Of a stretch of DNA of 64,000 nucleotides, positions 33,759 to 44,209 are shown piece by piece. The stretch spans positions 14,248,597 through 14,312,596 of the forward strand of contig CM030360.1 of NCBI GenBank assembly GCA_017893485.1. Direction: 5' to 3'. The notes beneath the pieces were generated by a model. That model was not told the origin of the DNA. It saw nothing but the letters and a program-made list of their open reading frames with translations, and did not search any database. Source of the DNA: Hemerocallis citrina. Taxonomy: Eukaryota; Streptophyta; Magnoliopsida; Asparagales; Asphodelaceae. How positions within the stretch are numbered: the first letter of the stretch is position 1; the number at the start of each line of letters is the position of its first letter. Position numbers and translations under genes: made by a program.

Positions 33759-34283
33759 TCTCTAGTATTATATTAAAAAAAAATGCCTTAGTATCATTTG
33801 TAAATCTACCAACATATACAAGCGTATATACATAATTAATACTAGTATCATGCACGTGCGATGCACGTGGAGGAAGAAAGAAAAAGATCCAAAAAAAACC
33901 GAATGAAAAGGATTAGGAAAAAAAAATGCACGTGCGATGCACGTGGAGGAAGAAGGAAAATGACCCAAAAAAAAAACCGAATGAAAAGGAAAAAAAAGCC
34001 ACTTTCGAAAATAAAAAGAAAATAATTTCCAAACTGATCCACTTTCGAAAATATTTACCAAACTGGTCCACTTCCGAAAATATTTACCAAAGTGAGTCAT
34101 TTTGTCTACACGTGCGCTGCACGTGTTGACAAAATAACATCCGGGGACAGATGACACTAAGCGCTTCTCCCATTATAATAGTAGAGATAAATGAGGTTTT
34201 AGGTTCCAGTCCTCCCTACGTCAGAAGTTTTATTTTTATTTTTTAAAATTATTAAAACGTGCATTGCACGTGTAAATTACTAG
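33759..34283 (+). mobile_element. Helitron-1, copy B
   Basis: Begins A|TCTCTAGTATTATATT and ends CGTGCATTGCACGTGTAAATTA then CTAG (34280-34283) and T. It is interrupted by another Helitron at 33842-34187. Confidence 0.7.
33842..34187 (-). mobile_element. Non-autonomous Helitron nested in Helitron-1
   Basis: On the minus strand it begins TCTCTACTATTATAATGGG and ends CACGTGCATCGCACGTG, CATGATA and CTAG, inserted between A and T. Copies A and C have the empty site (TAATATAAATGAGG), an exact Helitron signature. The 3' terminal segment is duplicated: ATGCACGTGCGATGCACGTG occurs at 33849 and 33928 with the following purine-rich sequence. Confidence 0.85.
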
Positions 34284-34335
34284 TATATATAAAAGGAGAT
34301 GTTCTATTGCAAAGTTATTCGTCCATATTTTATAT

Positions 34336-34646
34336 TACAAACGCGTGCAAAGAGCCATTCTGGCTATCTTATCGACGATCCGAACAGTTCACATTATTTA
34401 GAATGACCAAATTAGTCTAAATATGTAAAATAAAGTCATTTGAAATTTATTTGTCCATCCATCATGTCATTATAAAAAATAACGATATTCAAAAATTATA
34501 ATTTTGTAACACTTCAATGTATGCACAAACAAATTTCAAATAACTCGATTTTACATATTTAGACTAATTTAGACTTGTAGATCAATGCGAACGGTTCGGG
34601 TCGTCGATACGATGGCCAGAATGGCCGTTTGCACGAGTTTGCAAAT
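34336..34646. mobile_element. Fold-back MITE, copy B
   Basis: Arms of about 110 bp: GTGCAAAGAGCCATTCTGG with ATCGACGATCCGAAC on the left, and on the right their complement (GTTCGGGTCGTCGAT, GGCCAGAATGGCCGTTTGC). Also at 47766-48076 in copy C and, broken, at 26590-26658 in copy A. Confidence 0.75.
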
Positions 34647-35331
34647 GCATGAAAATAGCCATCCTGTATACACACACACACACGTGCAATGCACGTCTGC
34701 AAAAAGTAAAGTCATCAAATTAAATGAATATATATTGAATAAGAAAAAAATAGTTTATATCTGAATGCTTTGATTGGGGCTCATGTGCGGTGCACATTTA
34801 TATTTGTTGAATATAGTCTGGACATATATTATAAGTGTTTATCTAGATACAAAGTCAGGATTTGTATGTTACAAATCCAACTCTCCCACCACTAAAATAG
34901 TAGATATATATATGTATATATATGAGATTAATTTTTTGGGTTAAATTTCACTGTTTCATAAGATTCTGGGGATCTATGACGTATTCTTGCTCGTCAAGAA
35001 TTGAAGCAAGAAGATGAGGGATGAAGAGAGTGAGGTGAATTTACATGTGAATGGATTAATGTGGAATTTTTTGGGAAAGAAAGTGAATGGCTTTGTTTTT
35101 GCAGGTGTAGTATTTCTAGTCTAGTGTTAACAGTAGAGGTAGAAGGTTAAGCTTGTTTGGGTGGTTTGGAAAATGACCCTTTTTTCCCGGGAGATGAAAG
35201 AGACGTTTGAGTCAAGTCTCGCAAGGGTGGATCCCGCTGTTAATTATTGTGGGTGGTAGTACTTTGTTCGTGATGGATGCCTTGGTCGGTGCATGAGTTA
35301 TAGCAACTGTTAAACGTGTTAAACGTACTAC
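34647..35331. other. Copy B spacer
   Basis: Non-coding sequence shared with copy C (48506-49195), including TTTGGTTGGGGCTCATGTGCGG-like text and a short (CA)n at about 34670 where copy C has TA/TG repeats. No gene is seen. Confidence 0.6.
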
Positions 35332-35806
35332 CATTTTAGGGACGTGAAGTAAACTTTTAAAAATGGGTCTCACATATATTCAAAATAAAAATAAAAAAAA
35401 TAAAAAAATTCATGTATTAGAAAAAGATAAAAAAGTATACATGAGAAATCATGAATTTTAGGGGCCTGAAGCTAATGTAAAATTGTTTAGCGGAGCAAAC
35501 TCTCAAAAAGGGACCCCACATGTACCCAAAAAAAAAAAAAAAAACGATTCATGTATTAGAAAAAATATATATATATATACATGAGAAATCATGGATTTTA
35601 GGAGCCTGAAGCTAATATAAATTTTTTTAGGAGCCTAAAGTTAATATAAAATCATGAAAAAAATAAAATGATTCATGGATTTTAGGGGCCTGAAACTAAT
35701 ATAATTTTTTTTGTTTTTTTTTCCTGAAAACGGGGACCCCCTTTTTGGGGGGGGATTTGGGGGCCAATGCAACTGCATCAGTTGCATCAGGTGTAGGTCG
35801 GGCCTG
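35332..35806. mobile_element. hAT-like MITE, copy B
   Basis: Matches the copy C element at 49196-62232. The right end is GGTCGGGCCTG; the left end has lost its first bases (CATTTTAGGGACGTGAAG). Flanks CGTACTAC and CGTCCTAC resemble an 8-bp TSD. The interior has three or four imperfect copies of a TTAGGGGCCTGAAGCTAATA unit. Confidence 0.65.
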
Positions 35807-36019
35807 CGTCCTACGTTTACCCTTCTAAACTTTAGTTGTTGAAGCTCATGCAAGATATTTTTGCATTAATCACTTGTGAACATCATTTCTCTTGTACTGT
35901 GCAACTAGTACAAATAGAGCAACATGAACAGACTCAATTACTGAAGAATCGAACTCAATTATCGATGCTAAACAAAAGTAATACCAGTATACCTAATTTG
36001 AGATGGAGCTCATTATTGA

Positions 36020-37748
36020 ATTGGGCTGATCCTAATTTGAGATGCACTGGAAACTTCAGATTGTTCTTGCTGGTGGTGTTGTTGTTGCTTATGTGCACCT
36101 GTCCTAAAAGGTTTAGTGTACAAAATACAAGAGAGAGAAGGGGAAAAAAAACAAATTCAATAGTTATAAACCTCCTAAACAATCATAAGATTCTAATGTA
36201 AGTTTGTTTAAGTACAGAAGAGTACATCTCAGCAAACTTTGCCATTTCCTTCTCTTGACGTAATTGTTCCCTTTTCTGCCTGTCATCTCGACTGCTGCTA
36301 CCATGCATCTTTCTCATCTCCTTAAAACGCTGAAAGTAATACCAAGTAAATGTTAGGGGGGTATGATAAACATTAAAGGCTTTTTTCTTTTTTCTTTTTT
36401 CTTTTTGGAATAAAAGCTTCAGGTTTTCGGGTTTACATTGCTCACATATCAGAAAACACTGCACCTTAAGCAAAATAGGAACATCTATGGCCAAGCCAGA
36501 TAAATCAGGAAATTACTAGTGTAGAAAAGATGATACAGACATATGGTTAGTACTTTCTCATCATATTGACATATAACACATAGTTTAGTGAAGAACCCGT
36601 GTGGGAAAAACCCTATTACAAAATGTGCAGATCAAGCACGATGAGGCATTGATTAAAATTGAGGCCAGAGAAAGCTTTACAATTTTCTTATGCTAGGAAA
36701 AAAAAACTAGGATAGAATTATAATAACATAAGTGTCCACCTAAGATAACAATGTGAAAATAATAACATTGAACTCAGATATCAAGTATGATATATCTCAA
36801 ACAATATTCCAGAGTCCAAACCCATATACTAAATGCATGCGTGTAACAACCAGTTACAAATATGTACATCAGTATTCAGATTTTTTTAAATGCATAAGCT
36901 GAAATATGTTGTCCCCTTGACAAGCTAATTGTTCTAGACATAAATTTCACGATTTTAGGTGGTTCTGTATATGAAATGCAACCCAATACATATATCTCTC
37001 AGAGCTAGATGTACATCAGTTAAAACGCACACCCATATATGCGCACAGGACCTTGTCTAAATTTGGAGAGATGCAACCTGACAATGTATCCATGTTGCAG
37101 AGGGATCCAATTTCAAGAAGAAAATTTAAAGAAAATCTAATACTAGAATATTTATAGGGACACTCCAGTCATTGAGATATTTACATCTTTGTGTGATAAT
37201 GATAATAAGTTTAACCTTGCTAGGGATGCCATTATTAATTAAAATGACTTCCACATACAAAAGTTCTGCTTTGTAACATAATTCATTCTGTTCATTTCTA
37301 AAACTATAATTTTCCCCCAATTCCACAAACCCGAATTATTTTTCTAACAATCCCAAATTCTCATATTCACAAATTAACCTATTATCAAATTCGTAAATCC
37401 ATACCTAATATTTGTTAACTATTTTCTCGTCTATTTCTACAAAAATCCTACAATATGCATTAAAAAAGGGCATTAAAAAGGGGGCTTTTTACACATACAA
37501 GGGATGATCAACTAACTACTGACAAGAATAAAAAAAGCAAGCTTTTTTCCTTTTCTTGAAACCCCTTTCCCAAAATCAAACCCTAATTTCACACTTCTCA
37601 CATTACGAACCCTAACAAACTATTCAAAAAATCTACCAACTGTTCCTAACAGTTAGGGTTACAGCTAAACAAACATCAAATTGGATACAATCAAACAATA
37701 AACCAAGAAATCACAGTCGAACTCACCGGATCTGAAGAATCTAGCATT
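36020..37748 (-). CDS. Candidate multi-exon host gene, identity unknown
   Basis: A minus-strand candidate assembled by eye. A (GA)n-rich leader (37931-37880) is followed by ATG at 37748 coding for MLDSSDP and a GT donor (GTGAGTTCG). A short exon ending DVPILLK with a GTGCAG donor lies near 36470. An exon after TACTTTCAG codes for RFKEMRKMHGSSSRDDRQKR and EQLRQEKEMAKFAEMYSS, with a GTACTT donor near 36208. A terminal exon near 36135-36020 codes for KQQQHHQQEQSEVSSASQIR and ISPIQ then TAA, although the joining phase is unresolved. The charged coiled-coil-like exon and Gln-rich tail look like real coding sequence. I do not recognise the family. It could be a decayed or transposon-captured gene fragment, since a CACTA end lies just upstream. 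Confidence 0.35.
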
Positions 37749-37876
37749 GCAGAAATTTTTAAAAGGATGGGACTAATGGTGGGGAGGATGCCGGAGAGAA
37801 CGATGACGGGGAGCACACCGGAGGGGACGAGGGCGGGGATCACCGGAGACGGGCTTTAGAGACGATGAGCTAGGGC

Positions 37877-37879
<3 letters not shown>

Positions 37880-37931
<52 letters not shown>
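37880..37931. repeat. (GA)n microsatellite in a likely 5' UTR
   Basis: About 25 GA units (TC on the minus strand), about 130 bases upstream of the candidate ATG at 37748. TC-rich leaders are common in plant genes. Confidence 0.9.
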
Positions 37932-37932
<1 letters not shown>

Positions 37933-37959
37933 CAAATATAATTGAAAAGGTTGGGGTTA

Positions 37960-38146
37960 TAAGATTATATAACCCGGCGTTTTCCAAAAAAAATGCCAGG
38001 GTTCATAATTAAACCCCGACATTTTATATGAAACACCGGGGATTATAAATCTTTTTATTTAACTATAAACAAATTTACACCCTACCCTGGCATTTTGGAC
38101 AAGCGCCGGGGTAAAAACGCCGGTGTAGACTTATTTTGTTGTAGTG
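37960..38146 (-). mobile_element. CACTA (En/Spm) terminus with subterminal repeats
   Basis: The minus strand reads CACTACAACAAAATAAGTC from 38146, the classic CACTA end, followed by repeated CCCCGGCGTTTT / ACCCCGACATTTT motifs in both orientations to about 37960. The partner end was not found, so this is a truncated element or one end of an element containing the candidate gene to its left. Confidence 0.75.
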
Positions 38147-38437
38147 GGTTGATTTGGTATTTATACATATTACAAAAAAGTTTCACAGAATCTACTTTAC
38201 AAATTAATCCATGAAAATTAGTGATTTTTGAAATGCCATAAGACTTTTTTTAAGTTATAAAAGGTCTTGATTGAATACCACTAGATTTGGACACACTCTT
38301 TAAAAAATCATGACAGTCTTGATTGAATACCAAAATTTTTTTTAGATTATTTAAAAGTCTTGATTGAATACCACAAGATTTTTTTATCACAAAAAAGTCT
38401 TTTAAAATCTCATGAATTTCTAATTTAATACACCCCC
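38147..38437. mobile_element. Harbinger H2 right-end fragment (second copy)
   Basis: Near-identical to 30630-30921, ending AATTTAATACACCCCC next to TTA. It is cut on its left by the CACTA end. Confidence 0.75.
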
Positions 38438-38440
38438 TTA

Positions 38441-39013
38441 GAGCATCTGTAGTCATTCCAAGCTAAATTTTGGGTATTTGGCATTTGGAAATAGAAAATA
38501 TGGCTGGTCGCTGCAGTCGTTGAAAGCTAAAATATGGCCGGACGATCGATTATTTCTCGTCCCTTTTTTTTTTAAATTTTTTTTAAAGCACCAAAAGACA
38601 AAACAAAAAAAAAATTAAAAAAATCAATTTTTGGCCTGGGACGCAAGATTACTTCCTGTCAATTGTGATTTTGGCATCTAGCGGAACTTTGGGAATTGAC
38701 GGTGTATAATCTACCGTCTCTGACTTTTTTTTTTATTATTTTTTTTTAATCTTTCAAACGGGATTTAATCCTTCGTCCCAACTCACTTTTTGTACGTATA
38801 CCCTACGAGACGAAATTTAATCTTTCGTCTCTACTGACGGACGAAAGATTATAGGTCGTTAGCTATATTTTGCATTTGGCCAAATCGTCTGCTATATTTG
38901 GCAAGACACTATTCATCGTACATTCAAATTTTGCAAATTTGGACGACGACTGCAGCGCTTTTTTTTCAAAACGTTTCAAAATTTGGGTATTTAGCCCACG
39001 GCTACAGATGCTC
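38441..39013. mobile_element. Harbinger-type MITE (MITE-2)
   Basis: 573 bp, TIR GAGCATCTGTAGTCATTCC / GAGCATCTGTAGCCGTGG, TSD TTA (38438-38440 and 39014-39016). Related to MITE-1 (shared TTTTGGGTATTTGGCATTTG) with palindromes such as GACGAAATTTAATCTTTCGTC. Confidence 0.85.
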
Positions 39014-39016
39014 TTA

Positions 39017-39251
39017 GTGAATTTATTTGGTTTTGAAAAAGTCTACATTTTCTTCAGGACACAACTCTTTAGGTGGCAAAATGTTAAATATAGATTATGC
39101 TATTCATGATATCATTTATTATATTTTATTTTTGACAAGAATGTTTGATATCATACCCCAAGGGGGATCTGAATTTCTTTACATTAACCCCCCTCCTGTA
39201 AGTTCCTTTACTTGAAATATTTAGATTTTAGAGGTTAGTTATAGTGTCCTT
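39017..39251. repeat. Locus copy C, left part
   Basis: Begins GTGAATTTATTTGG as in A and B, ends at the LINE target site, and resumes at 47354. TAGTTATAGTGTCCTT is duplicated around the LINE (39236-39251 and 47354-47369). Confidence 0.85.
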
Positions 39252-39259
39252 TTTTTTTT

Positions 39260-40509
39260 ATGTAAGCGGATAGAGTCAAACGACTCCAGCCCGATCAAAA
39301 AATATATTAATAAAGCGGTTAAAACTGTACAAGACGATAATCTGGGGTTTTACAAGAAGTAAAACAAGCGTTAGCCGAAAATAAACGCAGACTACAGATA
39401 AACTACAGGTGAAGAACCGGAACTAGAGACTATACAACAGAATGAGATAATTAATAAAGCATCAGAGACGGGCTGGTCGGGGACTGAGAACGCTACTAAG
39501 CACCATCAGCTCAAACAGTCATCATGGAAGGAATCAGAGGAGCTTGCGCCCAGCCGGACTAGGGCCGAGATCCGATCACAAACGAGACGAAAGGACGGTG
39601 AACATCCGTGCTCTAGATAGCTAAACGCCTGAGAACACATGGCATCACAGTCGCAGGGGTAGAGCTACCGCGGTCGAAACAAAAAATAGGACCACCAAAT
39701 ACGAGAATGGATCCAGGAGTCAATCTCCGAGCCTTAACCAACAAACAAATACGGTCCTTATGACTAAAGAGCCCATAGAAGCTCAGAGAGCAGAAAACAA
39801 CCAAGTCCTAAAGACCTGGACAAGGCTACAATCAGCCGTCCAAACAATCAGCCTGTACGCCCTATGAGAGCCTGGGCAAGAAATTAAAGCAAAATCCCTG
39901 ATCAAAACTAGGCCTCTGCCACAAATAGGGAAACAACCAGGGTCAAATCGCCGAAAGAAACCACAACCACAGCAACAAAACTATAGAAACCAGTACATTA
40001 ATATGCACAAGGGGGGAAGAGATCCCGCAACAAACAGCATCCATACAAGCAATACCACGAGGCCATAGGGAAGGCGATAGCCAAACAGTAACCCAAGTCA
40101 AAGAGATAGAACGCTAAAAACCCCATCGCGCGCTCACCCTCCTAACTTGTTACAACATTCCACCAAAATGAAAGAGCATACAAAGAGAAACCATAGTAGA
40201 TAAAACAAAAGTGCTACAAAGAAACTTAAGCACTATCAGCCATGAGGATCCCCGACCAAAACCCAGGCGTCAACAAAAAGAATCCGCTAGCGACGCAAAC
40301 GGACCAACTCCCGGAACAAAAACCTTCAGAGAAACCACATAGAATGATCAAAATACCAAGCGTTTAAACTTGCAATATAGACAGCAAAAAGAAGAAAAAC
40401 CAGTGAAGAGAAGACCAAAAATAGCAACTCACACTGCAAAGCAGTGTAAAGGAAAAAATGAAACAACAGCAGAAATAAGAAACAACTCTTAAACAAGGAT
40501 TAGAGCAAT
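39260..40509 (-). other. LINE 3' UTR region
   Basis: About 1.25 kb between the ORF2 stop and the poly(A). A-rich on the plus strand with no clear protein. Longer than a minimal LINE 3' UTR; it could include transduced flanking sequence. Confidence 0.5.
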
Positions 40510-43500
40510 TCATAAAGCATTTAGACTAGATAGAACAGTAAAGGATTCATCTAAACGATGATCGAAATAAGACTTTCGATCATCGACTTTCAACTGTGAA
40601 GTCCAAAATTTAAAAAGAAATAAGAGTTCAACTATAAGTGAGTGGATAGAGGAAGCTTTGTGCTCAAACAATCTCCTGTTCCTTTCTTTCCAGACTATCC
40701 AAATAATGGTATGGACGGAAAGGTTCCAGCTCTTGCTATATGTAGGGGGCACTGCGGGGGATTGCCAGCATGAGATAAGGGAGGTTGGTAAGGCTGGATT
40801 AACCCAAGCGAGAGCAACAACTTTCCAAAGGGGAGAAATGAAAGAGCAATCAACGAAGAGATGATTAACATCTTCCGAGGCAATTGAACAATGGGGACAA
40901 AGTTGACCCCATGCTAAATTCCTGTTGTTGAGCACCTGGACAGTGAGGAGCTTGTTGTTGAGGGCCAACCAAGAATTAATTTTAACCTTGAGTGGGACAC
41001 AAGATTTCCAGATGAAATCGGCCGACGGGGAAACGATGCCTCGGAAGTTGAGAAACTTATAGAACGATTTAACTGTGAAAGATCCAGAGGCACTCCACCG
41101 CCAAGCAATGTCCTCCGTTGGTTTCCACTCGAAGAGATTGAGTGAATTAATCAGATGTTGCAGATCGGCTATCAACGGGGGAGTTAACAGGATGGAGAAA
41201 GGGATGGTCCAACTTCTAGAGGACTGAAACCACATGATGGAATCCTCGACTGAGGCATTCGGATAGGCCGCAAGACTGAATAGGGAGGGGTAGGCTGAGG
41301 TGAGGGAGGTGTTGCCTAACCAAAGATCAGTCCAGAGTTTGGTTCTAGAACCATAGCACAAAGCCTAGAAATGCTGGACTGGAACGCAGGAGAAGCCTTC
41401 CAGATTCCTTTCCAGAAAGGAGAAGCAAAGCGGTGGATAGGGACATTAAATTGCCACCAAGGAGTGGAAGAAAAATAAAACTCCTTGATGCATTGAACCC
41501 AAGATAAATGTGGAGATTTATGGAGTCTCCATAACCATTTACCCAAGAGGGCGAGGTTATGGTCACGAAGGTTCAAAACTCCCAGTCCCTCGTTTGCTTT
41601 CGAAGAACATATGATATCCCAACTGCACAGGTGCGAGCCCTACTTGTAAAGAGCCGCACCCGTCCAAAAGAAATTGCTACGAATTTGATCGATCCTTTTG
41701 AGGACCCAGAAAGGGAAGTAATAGAATGACATCATATATAGCGGAATATCAGAAAGAACCGAGTTAAGAAGAATTAATCTTCCTCCTCGGGAAAGCAATT
41801 TACCAGTCCAAACATTCAGCCTGGACTCGATTTTATCAATTACAGGGAACCAGTCTGACCTGTGGAACTTCCCCCATCTAAGGGGAATGCCGAGGTAAGA
41901 GATGGGGAAGGAAGCGACCCGACAGTTAAAGAATTGAGAAACTTCGAGATGGCGGACATCATCCCCACCGAGCCAATACACCGATGATTTGTTGAAATTA
42001 ATGGCAAGACCAGAAGCCTGTTCAAAGCAATAAAGCAAAAGTTTCCGATTGCGCATAGAAGTGCGCTCAGGTTTGGTGAAAATAATGGTATCGTCTGCAT
42101 ATTGCAGATTAAGGATACCATCAAAATTACGACAGCGGCCAATTACCTCAATGACATGGGCTTCGCGAGCGTTGCGAAGCAACCTACTAAAAATGTCTGC
42201 TACCAGCGAAAACAGGAGGGAGGAGAGCGGATCTCCTTGGCGGAGGCCACGCTTGACTTTAAATTTATGGCCTTCAGACCCGTTGATAAGGATAGAAGAG
42301 GTACCAGCATATAAACTGGATTTGATCCATCCCATCCATTTTGGACCAAAGCCACAGTGCTCCATGATCTCAAGGAGAAAGTCCCAGTTGACATTATCGT
42401 AAGATTTCTGAAAATCAAGCTTAAGAAGGATACCTTCTAATTTGTGGTGGTGACTAAGCATAATAATCTCTTGAGCAGCAGCTACGCTGTCAAGAATAAA
42501 ACGATCCTTAATGAAACCTGACTGGGCTGAGTCAATCATAGGAGGGATAATAGCACTAAGCCTAGCAGCCAGTACTTTCATGATAATTTTGAACGAAGTG
42601 TTAATAAGGCTGGGCCTAAACTCCGTCACTGAGTTGGCACCCGGCACTTTAGGGATCAGAACGATGTGGGCATAATTGATGCGCTCAAAAGAAAGGGAGC
42701 CTTGGTGAAGATCTTGGAAAAGTATGAATAGGTCATCCTTAATCCAAGACCAGAATTTTTGGAAAAAGAAAGCCGGGAAACCATCCGGACCTAGCGCGGA
42801 ATCGCTTTTTAAAGCAAACACAGCCGCCTTGATTTCATCCTGGCAAGACCGAACCAGCATAGTGAAGGGAGCCTCTAACGAGGATAAATCAGTAGTAGGG
42901 GGACCATAGAGTTGCTGCCAGTCAAGGAAAATCAAGGGTGGTTTGGTAGAGCCGATAAGATTTTTGTAGAAGGAAAGGAAAGCTTGGTGAATATCAGGAT
43001 CAGAGTGCAGTTCTGTACTTTGATCCTGGATCACCGAAATATGGTTGCAACGCCTGCGATGTGAAGCAAATTGATGAAAGAATGCAGTGTTACCATCGCC
43101 TTCTTTCAACCAATTAACTCTGGCCCTTTGAGCCCACTTAGAATGATCTTGGAGGAGGATGTCGGCATAATCCCGCTTACAGGCAAGGCGCTCATTAAGA
43201 GCATGGGAAGAAAGTGGAGCATGCTCCTCCATCAAATCAAAGGCCTAGATGGATCCAAGTAGAAAATCTTTGAGAAAATTGGTGTTGGATTGCCATTCGC
43301 GGCGCCAAATCTTACAGCCATATTTGATGGTGTGGAGCTTAAGGAGAAGATTGCCCAACCCACGAGAACCATTAATGGAAGCGAGGCATTCCTCAACTAA
43401 CTTAACAAATAACTCATCTTGAAGCCAAAACTTTTCGAAGCGGAATTGGTGGTGGTGGGGAAAATGAAAGTCGGAGAACAGAGCAATGGGCACGTGGTCC

Positions 43501-44170
43501 GATGAGGGATTGGGGAGGGCTTTCGCATATGAGTTGTGGAACTTGGAGAACCAAGAGTGAGCAACTAGAAATCGATCTAGTTTGGCGAAAGACGGGATCA
43601 GACGCTGGTTCGACCAGGTAAAAAACCTGCCATTAATAGGGATATCGGATAATTAAAGATCGCGAATACAATCGTTGAAAATGCCTGATTGGGAATCAGA
43701 GGTACCTACGCTCGACCTTTCCGAGGCGAAGCGAGTAACGTTGAAATCCCCACAGAAAAAACCTAGACCCTGAATGAAATGGTGAAGGGAACAGAATTCG
43801 TTCCAGAAGAGGGGACACCGATCAGAAGTCGACGGACGGTAAACAGAAATAACCGTTAAGACACAATCGAGTATCTGCCAGTGCAGCTGGACAATCAGGA
43901 AGAAATTAAAGCGGTGGACCGCGATTAATGAGAACGCGGAGTCCCTGAACCCAAAAAGAATCCCGCCTCTAGAGCCAATCGCATCTAGGGAGACCCATTT
44001 CGTGATGGAAGAACCACCAATCGAGCGAAAGAGACGGGGGGAGGGAGACTCAATTTTAGATTCTTGAATAGAGATGATATCACAGTGAGAGGAAGCTATA
44101 AGGTCGAAGATGGCCCTTTGCTTAGCGGGGCAGTTGAGATCCCTAATGTTCCAGGAGATGCTAATCATGA
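40510..44170 (-). pseudogene. LINE ORF2: endonuclease, reverse transcriptase, zinc-binding C-terminus
   Basis: Starts MISISWNIRDLNCPAKQ at 44170. The apurinic endonuclease domain (about 44170-43480) has WN, QESKIE, CGDFNVTR and SDHVP catalytic landmarks. The RT domain (about 43000-41700) has KSDSALGPDGFPAFF, a QSGFIKDRFI block, DFQKSYDNVNW, RQGDPLSSLLFSLVAD and the catalytic LQYADDTIIF. A zf-RVT region (about 41060-40800) has CVPLKVK and CPHCSIASEDVNHLF. One frame runs from 44170 to about 41360 with stops at about 43650 (TAA), 43242 (TAG) and 41637; a frameshift near 41350 leads into the last part. Catalytic residues remain visible, so decay is moderate. Typical plant L1-clade ORF2. Confidence 0.88.
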
Positions 44171-44209
44171 TACAGACGATACTCCTGGACTCGGGAACGT
44201 TCAAGCTTT

